The position numbers and the translations under genes are program-made. The notes under the pieces are model-generated. The model was not told where the DNA came from and made no database searches. It worked only from the letters and a program-made list of their open reading frames with translations. From a bacterium (GTDB taxonomy: Bacteria > Elusimicrobiota > Elusimicrobia > Elusimicrobiales > UBA9959), in contig JAJZPL010000017.1 in assembly GCA_021811185.1 (NCBI GenBank), forward strand, positions 11,417-65,078: DNA of 53,662 bases, given 5' to 3'. How positions within the stretch are numbered: position 1 is the first letter of the stretch; each line of letters opens with the position of its first letter. Shown one piece after another: positions 1 to 7,244 of the stretch.

Positions 1-52
1 TGCGTGAATGGACGGAGGGATTCTGAATATCAATCAGGGTCCCTTTCTTCAT
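1..52 (-). CDS. 5' end of an unknown gene, cut by the window edge
   Basis: On the minus strand an ATG at 52-50 is preceded by a strong ribosome binding site, GGAGG with a 5-nt spacer. The frame stays open to the window edge, giving 17 codons that begin MKKGTLIDIQ. A promoter-like sequence sits just upstream (67-95). The product cannot be named from 17 residues. The strong site and open frame make a real gene start likely, but this is an inference from very little sequence. Confidence 0.45.
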   Translation of the reverse strand, partial: MKKGTLIDIQNPSVHSR

Positions 53-66
53 GACTTCCTCCACTC

Positions 67-95
67 TGAGTATTTTTATTGCCGTGTTACGACAA
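67..95 (-). promoter_or_regulatory. candidate sigma-70 promoter for the gene leaving the left edge
   Basis: Minus strand: TTGTCG (95-90), 17-nt spacer, TACTCA (72-67). It lies 15 nt upstream of the ATG at 52, a short leader that still contains GGAGG. The -10 box is a weak match. Confidence 0.35.
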
Positions 96-187
96 TGGCG
101 GAGCATTTTTTATGCCAGGTCCGGGAGTGAGGCCTTTTTAGGGGTATACCCTGACGGATGACCGTATATAGCTGCGCTTTATTCCTT

Positions 188-218
188 CAAAAACAAAACC
201 GCCGGGCTTGCCCGGCGG
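188..218 (-). terminator. intrinsic terminator downstream of the DsbA-like gene
   Basis: Perfect 8-bp stem CCGCCGGG/CCCGGCGG (199-206 with 211-218) and a 4-nt loop. Read on the minus strand it is followed by TTTTGTTTTT. It is 38 nt past the stop codon at 256. The same stem recurs in three other terminators of this window. Confidence 0.8.
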
Positions 219-255
219 CTCCGCATGTACGTCCCCTATCTCCCCCACGCATACC

Positions 256-924
256 CTAACGCTTAACCGATTTCTTCACCAGGTAACTCATGACCTTTAA
301 AGCGGCCGACATCTTTTCGCTTTCCGGCTTGTCCTTCATCTGCGCCGCGAGCATGTCCGGGGCGGTTTCATAGCGGCCTTCTATGGCCACCAGCGGCCGG
401 AACGCCACTTTGTAGGCGGAGCTTAACTGCGCCGCCCGTCTTTGCTTCGCCTGCACGCGGAAAGAATTGTACACGTCCAGGAATTTTTGCCTATCTATGC
501 CCTGTTCGGCCGCGTAATCGGCTATCGCCTTGTCCGTCCAGAGCCCTTTACGCTCCGCGTGTATGGCTTTGAACACCTTCGCGTGCAGTTCATCTGCCTT
601 ACCCAGCGCCTCCAGCGTGTAGTAAAGCTTCTGCAGGGGCGCCTCGTCGGGACGGAAAGCCACCGGCACGCGCACTAAAACTATGCTGTCGCCCTGCGCC
701 TTTACCCACTGCTCCAGGCCCGGCTCGAAAGCGTAGGAGCGGGGGCACCTATAGGAGAAGAACTCCGTGACCTCCACCTTTTTGCCCGAGGACGTAGGCT
801 GCGCTTCGCTCAATACCTGGTAATCGACATTCACTTTGGGGTCAGCCGGAGATGCCCAAGCCCCAGCCGCGCCCGCCCCCAACAGCAGCAAAGAAGCAAA
901 TAGTATCCTTTCGAGATGTTTCAT
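256..924 (-). CDS. DsbA-family periplasmic thioredoxin-fold protein with CPRS active site
   Basis: Exported DsbA-like protein of 222 residues. The start is taken at 924 because GGGGAAC lies just upstream and the protein then opens with a signal peptide (MKHLERILF, hydrophobic to about residue 24); a start at 957 would add 11 residues without a better site. Residues 55-68 match the DsbA active-site region (FFSYRCPRSYAFEP against the usual FFSYxCPHCxxFEP). The first cysteine (C60) is kept, but the second is serine (S63). A proline at about 177 sits where DsbA has its cis-proline. DsbA proteins oxidise thiols through a CXXC pair. A CXXS site cannot cycle that way, so a mixed-disulfide, isomerase-like or binding role is inferred. 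The family call is firm and the activity is open. Confidence 0.8.
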   Translation of the reverse strand: MKHLERILFASLLLLGAGAAGAWASPADPKVNVDYQVLSEAQPTSSGKKVEVTEFFSYRCPRSYAFEPGLEQWVKAQGDSIVLVRVPVAFRPDEAPLQKLYYTLEALGKADELHAKVFKAIHAERKGLWTDKAIADYAAEQGIDRQKFLDVYNSFRVQAKQRRAAQLSSAYKVAFRPLVAIEGRYETAPDMLAAQMKDKPESEKMSAALKVMSYLVKKSVKR

Positions 925-960
925 GCGATGTTCCCCTTTATGCCCGGTCCCGGGCATTTC

Positions 961-986
961 TTAAAACGGCCGGGCGATCCCGGCGG
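961..986 (-). terminator. probable intrinsic terminator after the SugE remnant
   Basis: GC-rich stem around CCGGG (970-974) and CCCGG (979-983) with a CGAT loop. On the minus strand it is followed by TTTTAAG. It lies about 20 nt past the premature stop of the SugE fragment. Confidence 0.5.
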
Positions 987-1006
987 TTCCGCCGTGAGCG
1001 CCGGCC

Positions 1007-1093
1007 TCAGCGGCTGAAGAACTTCAGCCCCGACGCCCACGCCACCTCGAATAAGCCCGCCACCACCAGGCAAAGCCAATACGAGTTGTTCAT
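1007..1093 (-). pseudogene. N-terminal remnant of a SugE/Gdx small multidrug-resistance transporter
   Basis: A 28-codon minus-strand frame (ATG at 1093, TGA at 1009-1007) ends in VVAGLFEVAWASGLKFFSR. It matches the start of SugE/Gdx guanidinium exporters, whose first helix reads AGLFEVxWAxGLK with the essential membrane glutamate. Full proteins have about 105 residues and four helices; only the first helix remains. No continuation was found in the other frames before the terminator-like hairpin at 961-986. Most likely a decayed gene; a deliberately short membrane peptide is the less likely alternative. Confidence 0.65.
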
Positions 1094-1109
1094 CACGACA
1101 ATAATTCTA

Positions 1110-1139
1110 CAAAACAAAACCGCCGGGATTGCCCGGCGG
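1110..1139 (-). terminator. intrinsic terminator
   Basis: Perfect stem CCGCCGGG/CCCGGCGG (1120-1127 with 1132-1139). On the minus strand it is followed by TTTTGTTTTG. It is the probable 3' end of the structured RNA proposed at 1110-1345 and lies 17 nt before the SugE remnant. Confidence 0.75.
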
Positions 1140-1345
1140 ATTTTCCGAGCGGCGCAGCCCGGGAAGGCCAAGGGACCCGCAGAGGGGGTTGCCTACTTGA
1201 CCCCTGGCCCCCTGGGCCCAGCGGCCCTTGTTATCCGGATCTGTAGTAAACATAAGCGCGGTTATCGCTTGTTTTCCCGGGAGCCGCTCCCTTTTTCCTT
1301 CGGTTGAAATTTGAAAATCGCCGCCCCAGCCGTCTGTTTTATCTA
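1110..1345 (-). ncRNA. candidate structured non-coding RNA, class unknown
   Basis: Seen by hand pairing on the minus strand. A closing stem pairs 1283-1289 with 1147-1153 and 1274-1281 with 1158-1165 (15 bp with one bulge). Inside it are a small hairpin (AAGCG/CGCTT, about 1254-1272) and a long terminal hairpin (1225-1230 with 1169-1174, 1221-1224 with 1177-1180). A promoter-like pair lies upstream and an intrinsic terminator follows. The only open frame here, 89 codons, resembles nothing I know. The shape (long closing stem, bubble with a small hairpin, terminal hairpin) recalls 6S RNA, but no diagnostic 6S, SRP, RNase P or tmRNA sequence was found, so no class is assigned. Confidence 0.35.
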
Positions 1346-1348
1346 TAA

Positions 1349-1376
1349 TAACTAGCCCATGGCTGTGCCGTATCAA
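1349..1376 (-). promoter_or_regulatory. candidate promoter for the structured RNA
   Basis: Minus strand: TTGATA (1376-1371), 16-nt spacer, TAGTTA (1354-1349). The -35 half lies inside a repeat copy (1361-1398). Weak match. Confidence 0.3.
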
Positions 1377-1398
1377 GCGCTATGCGCCTCAAACGGCC
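1361..1398 (-). repeat. copy 1 of a 38-bp interspersed repeat (GCATAGC family)
   Basis: Read on the minus strand this matches 11406-11443 at about 33 of 38 positions (core GCGCATAGCGCTTG, ends GGCCGT and GCC) and 11447-11481 more loosely. It lies in non-coding sequence upstream of the candidate RNA. Confidence 0.65.
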
Positions 1399-1506
1399 AA
1401 AAAGCGGGGAGGTTTCCTGAATTTTGCGCGGTTCCCCCCCGCGCCCGGTTGGCCGGGTGTGTTCAGCGGGGATCGTTGGTTGGTCAGTCGTCAGCCGGGG
1501 CGGGTT

Positions 1507-2022
1507 CTATAATATCCCGACCATCGCTTCCATTTCACATCGGACCTGGGATGCCGACTGCCCTTTATTTCTACGCTTTTTGCGTCCCTGCCGCAGAGCG
1601 CGCAGAAGCTCTTTCTTCAACTCACCCCGAGGCATCACCTGGAGGTAGCAGTATATTGCTTCGGCGGATATCCTCATAACCTTGTTATCAGGATAGTCTT
1701 TTCTAATCAGGCTGGCAATCTGCCCAGGCGACCAGCGAATCCGAAGTTTCTCTCGGACATAGTCCCATAACTTCGGGTTGGCGTCCAATTTCAGCTTCCC
1801 GCTGCGCCGCTTTGCCGCATTTCTAGCAGCTCTGCGCTGGGAGCGGGCCGCGCGGTAGGTATAGCGGTTCATCCACGCGCGGTTTATCTCCCGGCTGATG
1901 GTGCTGGGACTTCTGTTTAGCTTGCGGGCAATCTCGCGAATGCCACACCATGATGCCAAAGATCTGCTGATTTCTTCCCGCTCTGCCAAATCAAGCCGAC
2001 TGTACGAAGCACTTTGTCCCAT
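1507..2022 (-). pseudogene. truncated IS30-family transposase
   Basis: The 171 residues match the N-terminal half of IS30 transposases. There is a helix-turn-helix with SPSTISREI (about residues 38-46), a basic stretch, WSPGQIASLIRKDYP, then ISAEAIYCYLQVMPRGELKKELL near residue 125. Intact proteins run to about 320-340 residues and carry a DDE catalytic domain. Here the family match stops near residue 155 and a short unrelated tail runs to the stop, so the catalytic residues are missing. The element is therefore inactive. A terminal-repeat-like sequence survives upstream at about 2058-2086. Confidence 0.8.
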
Positions 2023-2032
2023 TTAACGCTCC

Positions 2033-2060
2033 CTTTGATAACCCCTTCAGGGTATCAAAG
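2033..2060. repeat. hairpin between IS30 end and transposase start
   Basis: Imperfect palindrome: TTTGATA and ACCC pair with GGGT and ATCAAA around a short CTTCA loop. It occupies the transposase leader, where it could lower readthrough into the gene; that role is an inference. Confidence 0.45.
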
Positions 2061-2194
2061 TGTTGCGTTAAATTGTTTAGACCACCGTAATTTACAACTG
2101 GGCTGACTTAATATTTTTCGATGCTGCCGTAACCGCCTTCGCCGCGGGGGGGCATTAAGGAAGGGGGCAGGTCTTTACTTTTGACCTTCGCGCC

Positions 2195-4333
2195 CTATTT
2201 AACCACGGTGAAGCGAACGGCACGCGACCTGGAGGACCTCCCGTCCTTCTCCGCGGTGAAATAGACGCTGTGGCGTCCGGGGGACAGCGGCCAAGGCACG
2301 ATGGCTCCGCGCTCGACGAGCTGGCGGCCGTCCAAATTCCAAATTACTTCCCCCTCTACGCCCGAGGCTTTAAAAAATAAAGCCTGCGCCGCGGCCGGGG
2401 TCTGCGGGTCCACCCTGAAGATATCGCCGTCCTTGGGAAAGTCCAGGGACGCTTTGCCGGCGGCAACAGGCAAAGCGGCCTGGGGCGGATTATGCTCGGC
2501 GCACTGGCCGGAAGGCAGGTTGGCGGCGGTAAAAACCTCGTCGATGGAAGAAGGGCAGAAGGCCGAAGGCGGCAGCCCGGACACGGGGCAAACCCGGACC
2601 GTCCGCAGGCCGGGCGGCCGGACGAAGGATGTGGAACCGTATAGCTTCTTCATCTCCAGCGCCACGTCCTTAAGCACCGGGGCCGCGCCCGTTATGCCGG
2701 ACACCTTGCGCATGGCCGAGCCGTCGAAATTCCCCACCCACACGCCCACCGTCCACTCGGGCGTAAAACCCACGGCCCAGTTGTCGCGGTAGTCCTTGGT
2801 GGTGCCGGTCTTGCCGGCCAGGTCGAAGGGCAGGTTGAAGGCGGAATTCAGGCCGAAAGCCGGCGCGCGCGCCGCATTGTCGGAAAGCACGCTGGTTATA
2901 AGATAGGCCTCGAGGCGCCCCGTTGCGCGGCGGGCCGGGGCCCCGCGCCCTTCGGCCTCGAAGCGCGTAGGCAGCCAGATACCGCCCCGCGCCAGGGCGG
3001 CATAGGCGTTGGTAAGTTCCAAAAGCGTTACTTCTCCGTTCCCCAGCGCCAGGCCCTCGCCGTAATATTCCGCGGTCTTATCCAGCGAGGCGAAGCCGAA
3101 ATCATGCAGCTTCCCCAGGAAAGCCGCCACGCCCACCTTCTGCGCGGTGCGCACCGCGGGCACGTTGTACGAGCAGGCCAGCGCCTCGCGCAGGCGTACC
3201 TTGCCGTGGTAGCTTTTGTCGTAGTTCAGCGAGGTGTGGCCGCCGGCCTCGTACAACGGCGAATCGTCCAGCAGGTCGGAGGTCTTGGCGCCCCTGGAGA
3301 GGGCCAGCGCGTAAAGAAAAGGCTTAAGGGCGGAGCCCGGCTGGCGCAGCGCCGTAACCCCGTCCACCTGGCCCGAGTTGGCCGCGGCGAAGAAATCGTT
3401 GGACCCGACCCAGGCTATTATTCCCCCCGTGGCGTTGTCCAGCACCAGCACGGCGCCGTTGGTGATGTGGTTGCGCCCGCTCAGTTCCGAGAGATGGTTC
3501 TTAAGGGAAGCCTCGGCGGCCTCCTGCACGCGCAGGTCCAGCGTGGTCTTTATGGCCCCGGCCCCGGCATGGTGCCGCAGCACGTAGTCCGAGAACTGCG
3601 GCGCGTCGAAAGGCTTTATCCTTTCCTTAAGGCTCACCTTCTCTCCCAGCGCCATCCGGTAATACTCCTCGTCCAGCAGGCCCAGGTCCAGCATGCGCCG
3701 CAGGATTAGGCGCTGCCGTTCGAAAGCCGCTCCGGGGTTTTTGTAAGGATCGTAATTAACCGGGGACTTGGGGATGCCGGCCAACAGCGCCGCCTGCGCC
3801 AGGCTCAGGTTTTTGGCGGGCAGGCCGAAATAGGTTTCGGACGCGGCCTCCGCGCCGGTGAGCAGCGCGCCGTAGGAGACGCTGTTGAAGTAGGCCTCCA
3901 GGATCTCTTCCTTGCTGTGCCCGGCCTCCAGGCGGAAGGCGGAGAACATCTCGGACAGCTTACCCATTAAGGTGCGCGGCCGCGGCTCCAGCGCGCGGGC
4001 CAGCTGCTGCGTTATGGTGGAGGCGCCGGAAACGGTGCGCCCGCTCCTGGAATTCTGCAGGAAGGCGCGCGTTACCGCGCGGAAGTCCACGCCGGGGTGG
4101 GTGAAAAAGCGCTTGTCCTCGGCGGCCACGGTGGCCAGCGCCAGCCAGGGCGAAATGTCCTGCAGCTTCACCGGCACGCAGCTGCCCGCGGCCTCCCCGT
4201 TAAGGTACGCGCGCAGCTCCCGCCCGTAGCGGTCCGTCACCCGCGTAGAAGCCCTCGGCTCCAGCCCGGCATGCGCGGCCAGCGGCAGCAGCGCCAGCGC
4301 GGCAAAAAAGATATATTTTTTTCCAAACTTCAT
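2195..4333 (-). CDS. pbpC: penicillin-binding protein 1C (bifunctional murein glycosyltransferase/transpeptidase)
   Basis: Periplasmic peptidoglycan synthase of 712 residues. A signal or anchor segment covers residues 1-22. The GT51 glycosyltransferase domain follows, with the catalytic region EDKRFFTHPG (72-81) and GASTITQQLAR (103-113). The transpeptidase domain carries SALK (334-337, nucleophile S334), SYN (388-390) and KTGT (508-511). The C-terminus (about 600-712) looks like the PBP1C-specific BiPBP_C domain. All catalytic motifs are intact. In many bacteria pbpC sits beside a bacterial alpha-2-macroglobulin gene and the two proteins work together; here such a gene lies 11 kb away (15258-20993) on the same strand. 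The start is an ATG with a weak ribosome site. Confidence 0.93.
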   Translation of the reverse strand: MKFGKKYIFFAALALLPLAAHAGLEPRASTRVTDRYGRELRAYLNGEAAGSCVPVKLQDISPWLALATVAAEDKRFFTHPGVDFRAVTRAFLQNSRSGRTVSGASTITQQLARALEPRPRTLMGKLSEMFSAFRLEAGHSKEEILEAYFNSVSYGALLTGAEAASETYFGLPAKNLSLAQAALLAGIPKSPVNYDPYKNPGAAFERQRLILRRMLDLGLLDEEYYRMALGEKVSLKERIKPFDAPQFSDYVLRHHAGAGAIKTTLDLRVQEAAEASLKNHLSELSGRNHITNGAVLVLDNATGGIIAWVGSNDFFAAANSGQVDGVTALRQPGSALKPFLYALALSRGAKTSDLLDDSPLYEAGGHTSLNYDKSYHGKVRLREALACSYNVPAVRTAQKVGVAAFLGKLHDFGFASLDKTAEYYGEGLALGNGEVTLLELTNAYAALARGGIWLPTRFEAEGRGAPARRATGRLEAYLITSVLSDNAARAPAFGLNSAFNLPFDLAGKTGTTKDYRDNWAVGFTPEWTVGVWVGNFDGSAMRKVSGITGAAPVLKDVALEMKKLYGSTSFVRPPGLRTVRVCPVSGLPPSAFCPSSIDEVFTAANLPSGQCAEHNPPQAALPVAAGKASLDFPKDGDIFRVDPQTPAAAQALFFKASGVEGEVIWNLDGRQLVERGAIVPWPLSPGRHSVYFTAEKDGRSSRSRAVRFTVVK

Positions 4334-4515
4334 AGGCCCACGGCTTAATGATACTACAAATAAAGGAAACCCGTTAGGCCGGGAAAAAAAGACTTGCTTT
4401 GCCGGGCTTAAAATATTGTATCGTGTGCTTGGGTGAGGGGATACCGCGGAAACGGCTTCCTTTTATATAGAGCTAAGTCAGGCAGTTCACCATGTTCAAA
4501 AAACAGGGGGATGTT

Positions 4516-5664
4516 ATGCTTTTAATGAAAAGAGAAGAATTCAAGGAATTGTTGGCGGAAAGGAAGGGGCCCTGCGTTTCTATCTTCATGCCGACGATAA
4601 AGGGCAGCGAGGAGACCAAGCAGAACCCGATCATGTTCAGGAAACTGCTGCGCGAGGCCGGGAAAAAGCTGGTGGCCTACGGGCTTAAGACGCACGAGGC
4701 GGGGAAGCTCCTGGCGCCCACGGAGAAGCTGCAGGAGGACCATAAGTTCTGGCAGTACCAGAGCGGCGGCCTGGCGGTCTTTCTGTCGGAGACGCTGAAC
4801 AAGGTCTACACGCTGCCTATGGCTTTCAAGGAGCTGACGGTGGTGGCGGACCATTTCTGCGTAACGCCGGTGATCCCGCTGTTCGCCGAGGACGGCCGGT
4901 TCTACGTGCTGAGCCTGAGCCAGCGCGCGGTGAAGCTGTACCAGTGCAGCCGGTACACCGTGGCCGAAGTGGACCTGCGGCAGATGCCCAAGGGCATCAC
5001 CGACCTGCTGGAGCTGAACCGGGGCGAGAAGCAGCTGGAATTCCACGGCAACACCGAAGCCCATGCCGCCGGGCCCGGCCGGGGCGCCATGTTCCACGGC
5101 CACGCCGAGGATCCGGACGAGGATAAGGACAATATCCTGCAGTACTTCCAGAACATCAACAAGGGCATCAACACGGTGCTGGGCGCTACCGGCGGGCCGC
5201 TGGTGCTGCATGGGGTGGATTACCTCACCCGCATCTACGAAAAAGCCAATACTTACCCGAACCTGCGGGGCAGGATAGGCGGCGGAGAGCTAAAGCCGGA
5301 AGAACTGAAGGAAATGGCCTGGAAACTGGTCAGCCCGGTGTTCGAGGCCGGCGAAGCGGCCTCGGTTAAACAGTTCGCGGAGCTGGAAGGCACGCCCAGG
5401 GCGTCCAACCACCTTAAAGCCATCCTTAAGGCGGCGGAAGAAGGCAAGGTGGCCACGCTGCTGGTTTCGTCCAAGGCGCAGCGCTGGGCCTTCTACGACC
5501 AACCCTCCGGGATCCTTAATATGCACAAGAAACCGGACCTTACCGACACGGAACTGCTGGACCTGTGCGCCATCCGCACGCTGCACCACGGCGGGCAGGT
5601 TTACGTGCTGGAACCGGAAAAGATGCCCGGCGCGGCCCCGGCGGCGGCTATCTTCAGGTACTAG
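4516..5664 (+). CDS. bacterial archaeo-eukaryotic release factor (baeRF family 3)-like protein
   Basis: A cytosolic protein of about 382 residues related to eRF1/Pelota-type factors. The family hallmarks are visible: PCVSIFMPTIKG near the N-terminus, FWQYQSGGLAVFLS, DGRFYVLSLSQRAVKLY, PLVLHGVDYLTRIYEKAN, and LHHGGQVYVLEPEKMPGAAP ending in AAAIFRY. baeRF proteins are predicted to act on stalled or hibernating ribosomes; this is a family inference and not shown here. The start at 4516 is preferred because AGGGGG lies 5-6 nt upstream. An in-frame ATG at 4492 would add eight residues. It stands alone, divergent from pbpC. Confidence 0.85.
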   Translation: MLLMKREEFKELLAERKGPCVSIFMPTIKGSEETKQNPIMFRKLLREAGKKLVAYGLKTHEAGKLLAPTEKLQEDHKFWQYQSGGLAVFLSETLNKVYTLPMAFKELTVVADHFCVTPVIPLFAEDGRFYVLSLSQRAVKLYQCSRYTVAEVDLRQMPKGITDLLELNRGEKQLEFHGNTEAHAAGPGRGAMFHGHAEDPDEDKDNILQYFQNINKGINTVLGATGGPLVLHGVDYLTRIYEKANTYPNLRGRIGGGELKPEELKEMAWKLVSPVFEAGEAASVKQFAELEGTPRASNHLKAILKAAEEGKVATLLVSSKAQRWAFYDQPSGILNMHKKPDLTDTELLDLCAIRTLHHGGQVYVLEPEKMPGAAPAAAIFRY

Positions 5665-5671
5665 CAGGGAG

Positions 5672-5707
5672 CCCCTCCGCGGCTCTTTTCCGGGCCGCGG
5701 CAGGGGG
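5672..5707 (+). terminator. hairpin after the baeRF gene
   Basis: CCCCTCCGCGGC (5672-5683) pairs with GCCGCGGCAGGGG (5694-5706) with one bulge. There is no clear T-run afterwards, so it may act as a processing or rho-assisted end. Confidence 0.4.
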
Positions 5708-5802
5708 GTTGCTCTACAAAAGCCCGTAGAATTTGGTAGTATTTAGGCGGACAAGCTTTTCAACCTGTAAATCATAATCGGTCAATTTCAAGGAGAATAA
5801 CA

Positions 5803-6048
5803 ATGGCAAACCCTAAGTTCATGAAACCCGTGCAGCCCGATGCGGACCTGGCGGCGGTGGTTGGCAGCAACCCCCTTCCCCGCACCGAGATCATCAAGAA
5901 GATGTGGGACTACATTAAGGCCAAGGGCCTGCAGGACAAGGTCAACAAGCGCAACATTAACGCCGACGCGACCCTCCTGAAGCTGTTCGGTAAGAACCAG
6001 GTCACCATGTTCGAACTGGCCGGCATCATCTCCAAGCACGTAAAATAA
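5803..6048 (+). CDS. SWIB/MDM2-domain protein
   Basis: An 81-residue protein made almost entirely of one SWIB domain. The typical order is seen: KPVQPDADLAAVVG, PRTEIIKKMWDYIKAKGLQD, then NADATLLKLFG and FELAGIISKHV. In eukaryotes SWIB domains belong to chromatin remodelling complexes. Stand-alone bacterial copies occur in several phyla, including Chlamydiae, often viewed as chromatin or DNA-topology proteins; the bacterial role is unproven. The start is well set by AAGGAG 7 nt upstream. A strong terminator follows, so this is a single-gene transcript or the end of a short operon. Confidence 0.88.
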   Translation: MANPKFMKPVQPDADLAAVVGSNPLPRTEIIKKMWDYIKAKGLQDKVNKRNINADATLLKLFGKNQVTMFELAGIISKHVK

Positions 6049-6067
6049 GCCTGGCATAGCCGTACCG

Positions 6068-6100
6068 AAGGGCTTCCCGTTAACCCGGGAGGCCCTTTTT
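6068..6100 (+). terminator. intrinsic terminator after the SWIB gene
   Basis: A 12-bp stem (6068-6079 with 6086-6097, one G-U pair), 6-nt loop and T5 at 6096-6100. It ends only 5 nt before the rsmH start codon, and its 3' arm carries GGGAGG, the only ribosome-site-like sequence for rsmH. The hairpin could therefore affect rsmH translation too. Confidence 0.8.
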
Positions 6101-6105
6101 ACACC

Positions 6106-7170
6106 ATGAGCGAAGAAACTCCCCCCCAGCCCCATAAACGCCGCGTCCGCTACAGCGGGAAGAACCCGCGCAAGTTCGCGGAGAAGTACAAAGAACTGGA
6201 CCCCGCCAAGTATGCGGACCTGGCGGCGCATATCATAGCCAAGGGACTCACCCCCGCGGGCACCCACCGCCCCATCTGCGTAGGCGAGATCCTTACTATT
6301 TTAGACCCCAAGCCGGGCGAAGTCTGCCTGGACGCCACGCTGGGCTACGGCGGCCATACGGAGAAGCTGCTGCCGCGCCTGCTGCCCGGAGGACGGCTGT
6401 TCGCCACGGACGTGGACACGGTGGAGCTGCCGCGCACCGAGGCGCGCCTGAGGGCGCTGGGCTTCGGCCCGGACGTGCTGGTCATAAAGAAGATGAATTT
6501 CGCGGGGATCCTGGGCCTGCTGGGCGAGGCCGGCGGCGCCTTCGACTGCGTGCTGGCGGACCTGGGCGTGTCCTCGATGCAGCTGGACAACCCCGAGCGG
6601 GGCTTTACTTTTAAGGCGGACGGCCCGCTGGACCTGCGGCTGAACCCGGAGCGCGGCCGGCCCGCTTCCGACCTGCTCAAGTCCCTTTCCGCCGAAGCGC
6701 TGGAGAAGATGCTCTTCGAGTACGCCGACGAGCCGCACGCCAAGGATATAGCCCGGCTCATCAAAGAATCTTTGCTGCCTATAAAGACCACGGAGCAGCT
6801 TTCGGCCGTGATCCGCGACGGCATGAAGAAGCTGCACCCCAAGCTGGAAGACGTTTTAGTGAAGAAGGCCATCCAGCGCACCTTCATGGCGCTGCGCATA
6901 GGCGTGAACGAGGAACTCAGCGTGCTGGAGCGCTTCCTGGAGGCGCTGCCCTGGTGCCTTAAGCCGGGCGGGCGCGTGGCTATTCTTTCCTTCCACTCCG
7001 GCGAGGACCGCCGCGTGAAGAAAGCTTTTATGAAGGGCGAAGAAACAGGCGTCTACTCCAGCGTGGCCCCAGGCCCGCAGCGACCCTCCCCCGCCGAGCG
7101 CAACAGCAACCCCCGCTCGGCCTGCGCCAAGCTCCGCTGGGCCGTCCGCTCGGCCAAGCCGGTGCAGTAA
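6106..7170 (+). CDS. rsmH: 16S rRNA (cytosine-1402-N4)-methyltransferase
   Basis: RsmH (MraW) transfers a methyl group from S-adenosylmethionine to C1402 of 16S rRNA. At 354 residues it is longer than usual (about 310) because of a basic N-terminal extension of some 50 residues before HRPICVGEILTIL. The SAM site is CLDATLGYGGHTEKLL. Further family motifs are GVSSMQLDNPERGFTFK, MALRIGVNEELSVLERFL, ILSFHSGEDRRVKKAF and NPRSACAKLR. It is not in a division-and-wall (mraZ-ftsL) cluster here. A perfect bidirectional terminator follows. Confidence 0.95.
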   Translation: MSEETPPQPHKRRVRYSGKNPRKFAEKYKELDPAKYADLAAHIIAKGLTPAGTHRPICVGEILTILDPKPGEVCLDATLGYGGHTEKLLPRLLPGGRLFATDVDTVELPRTEARLRALGFGPDVLVIKKMNFAGILGLLGEAGGAFDCVLADLGVSSMQLDNPERGFTFKADGPLDLRLNPERGRPASDLLKSLSAEALEKMLFEYADEPHAKDIARLIKESLLPIKTTEQLSAVIRDGMKKLHPKLEDVLVKKAIQRTFMALRIGVNEELSVLERFLEALPWCLKPGGRVAILSFHSGEDRRVKKAFMKGEETGVYSSVAPGPQRPSPAERNSNPRSACAKLRWAVRSAKPVQ

Positions 7171-7194
7171 CCGTTCTTAACGGCCCCAGCCCAT

Positions 7195-7229
7195 AAAAAA
7201 AACCGCCGGTTCTCCCGGCGGTTTTTTTT
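7195..7229. terminator. bidirectional intrinsic terminator between convergent genes
   Basis: Eight A's, stem CCGCCGG/CCGGCGG (7203-7209 with 7215-7221), then eight T's. It serves both rsmH (plus) and the exported protein gene at 7245-8126 (minus). Confidence 0.93.
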
Positions 7230-7244
7230 GCGGCTCCGTCCTTC

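Larger units (their letters stand above)
1507..2086 (-). mobile_element. IS30-family insertion sequence remnant
   Basis: This contains the broken transposase and, upstream of it, TGTTGCGTTAAATTGTTTAG (2059-2078), which resembles the TGTTGCGTT-containing ends of IS30-type elements. The other end could not be placed, which fits a deletion of the 3' half. The right boundary is approximate and the left one is set at the frame end. Confidence 0.5.

Noticed and set aside
1094..1376. Guanidine (ykkC) riboswitch upstream of the SugE remnant
   Set aside because: The region is structured and ends in a terminator before sugE, but the conserved ykkC blocks were not found.
1107..1376. An 89-codon minus-strand frame as a real gene
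   Set aside because: No recognisable domain or ribosome site. Its sequence coincides with strong RNA-like stems and a terminator.
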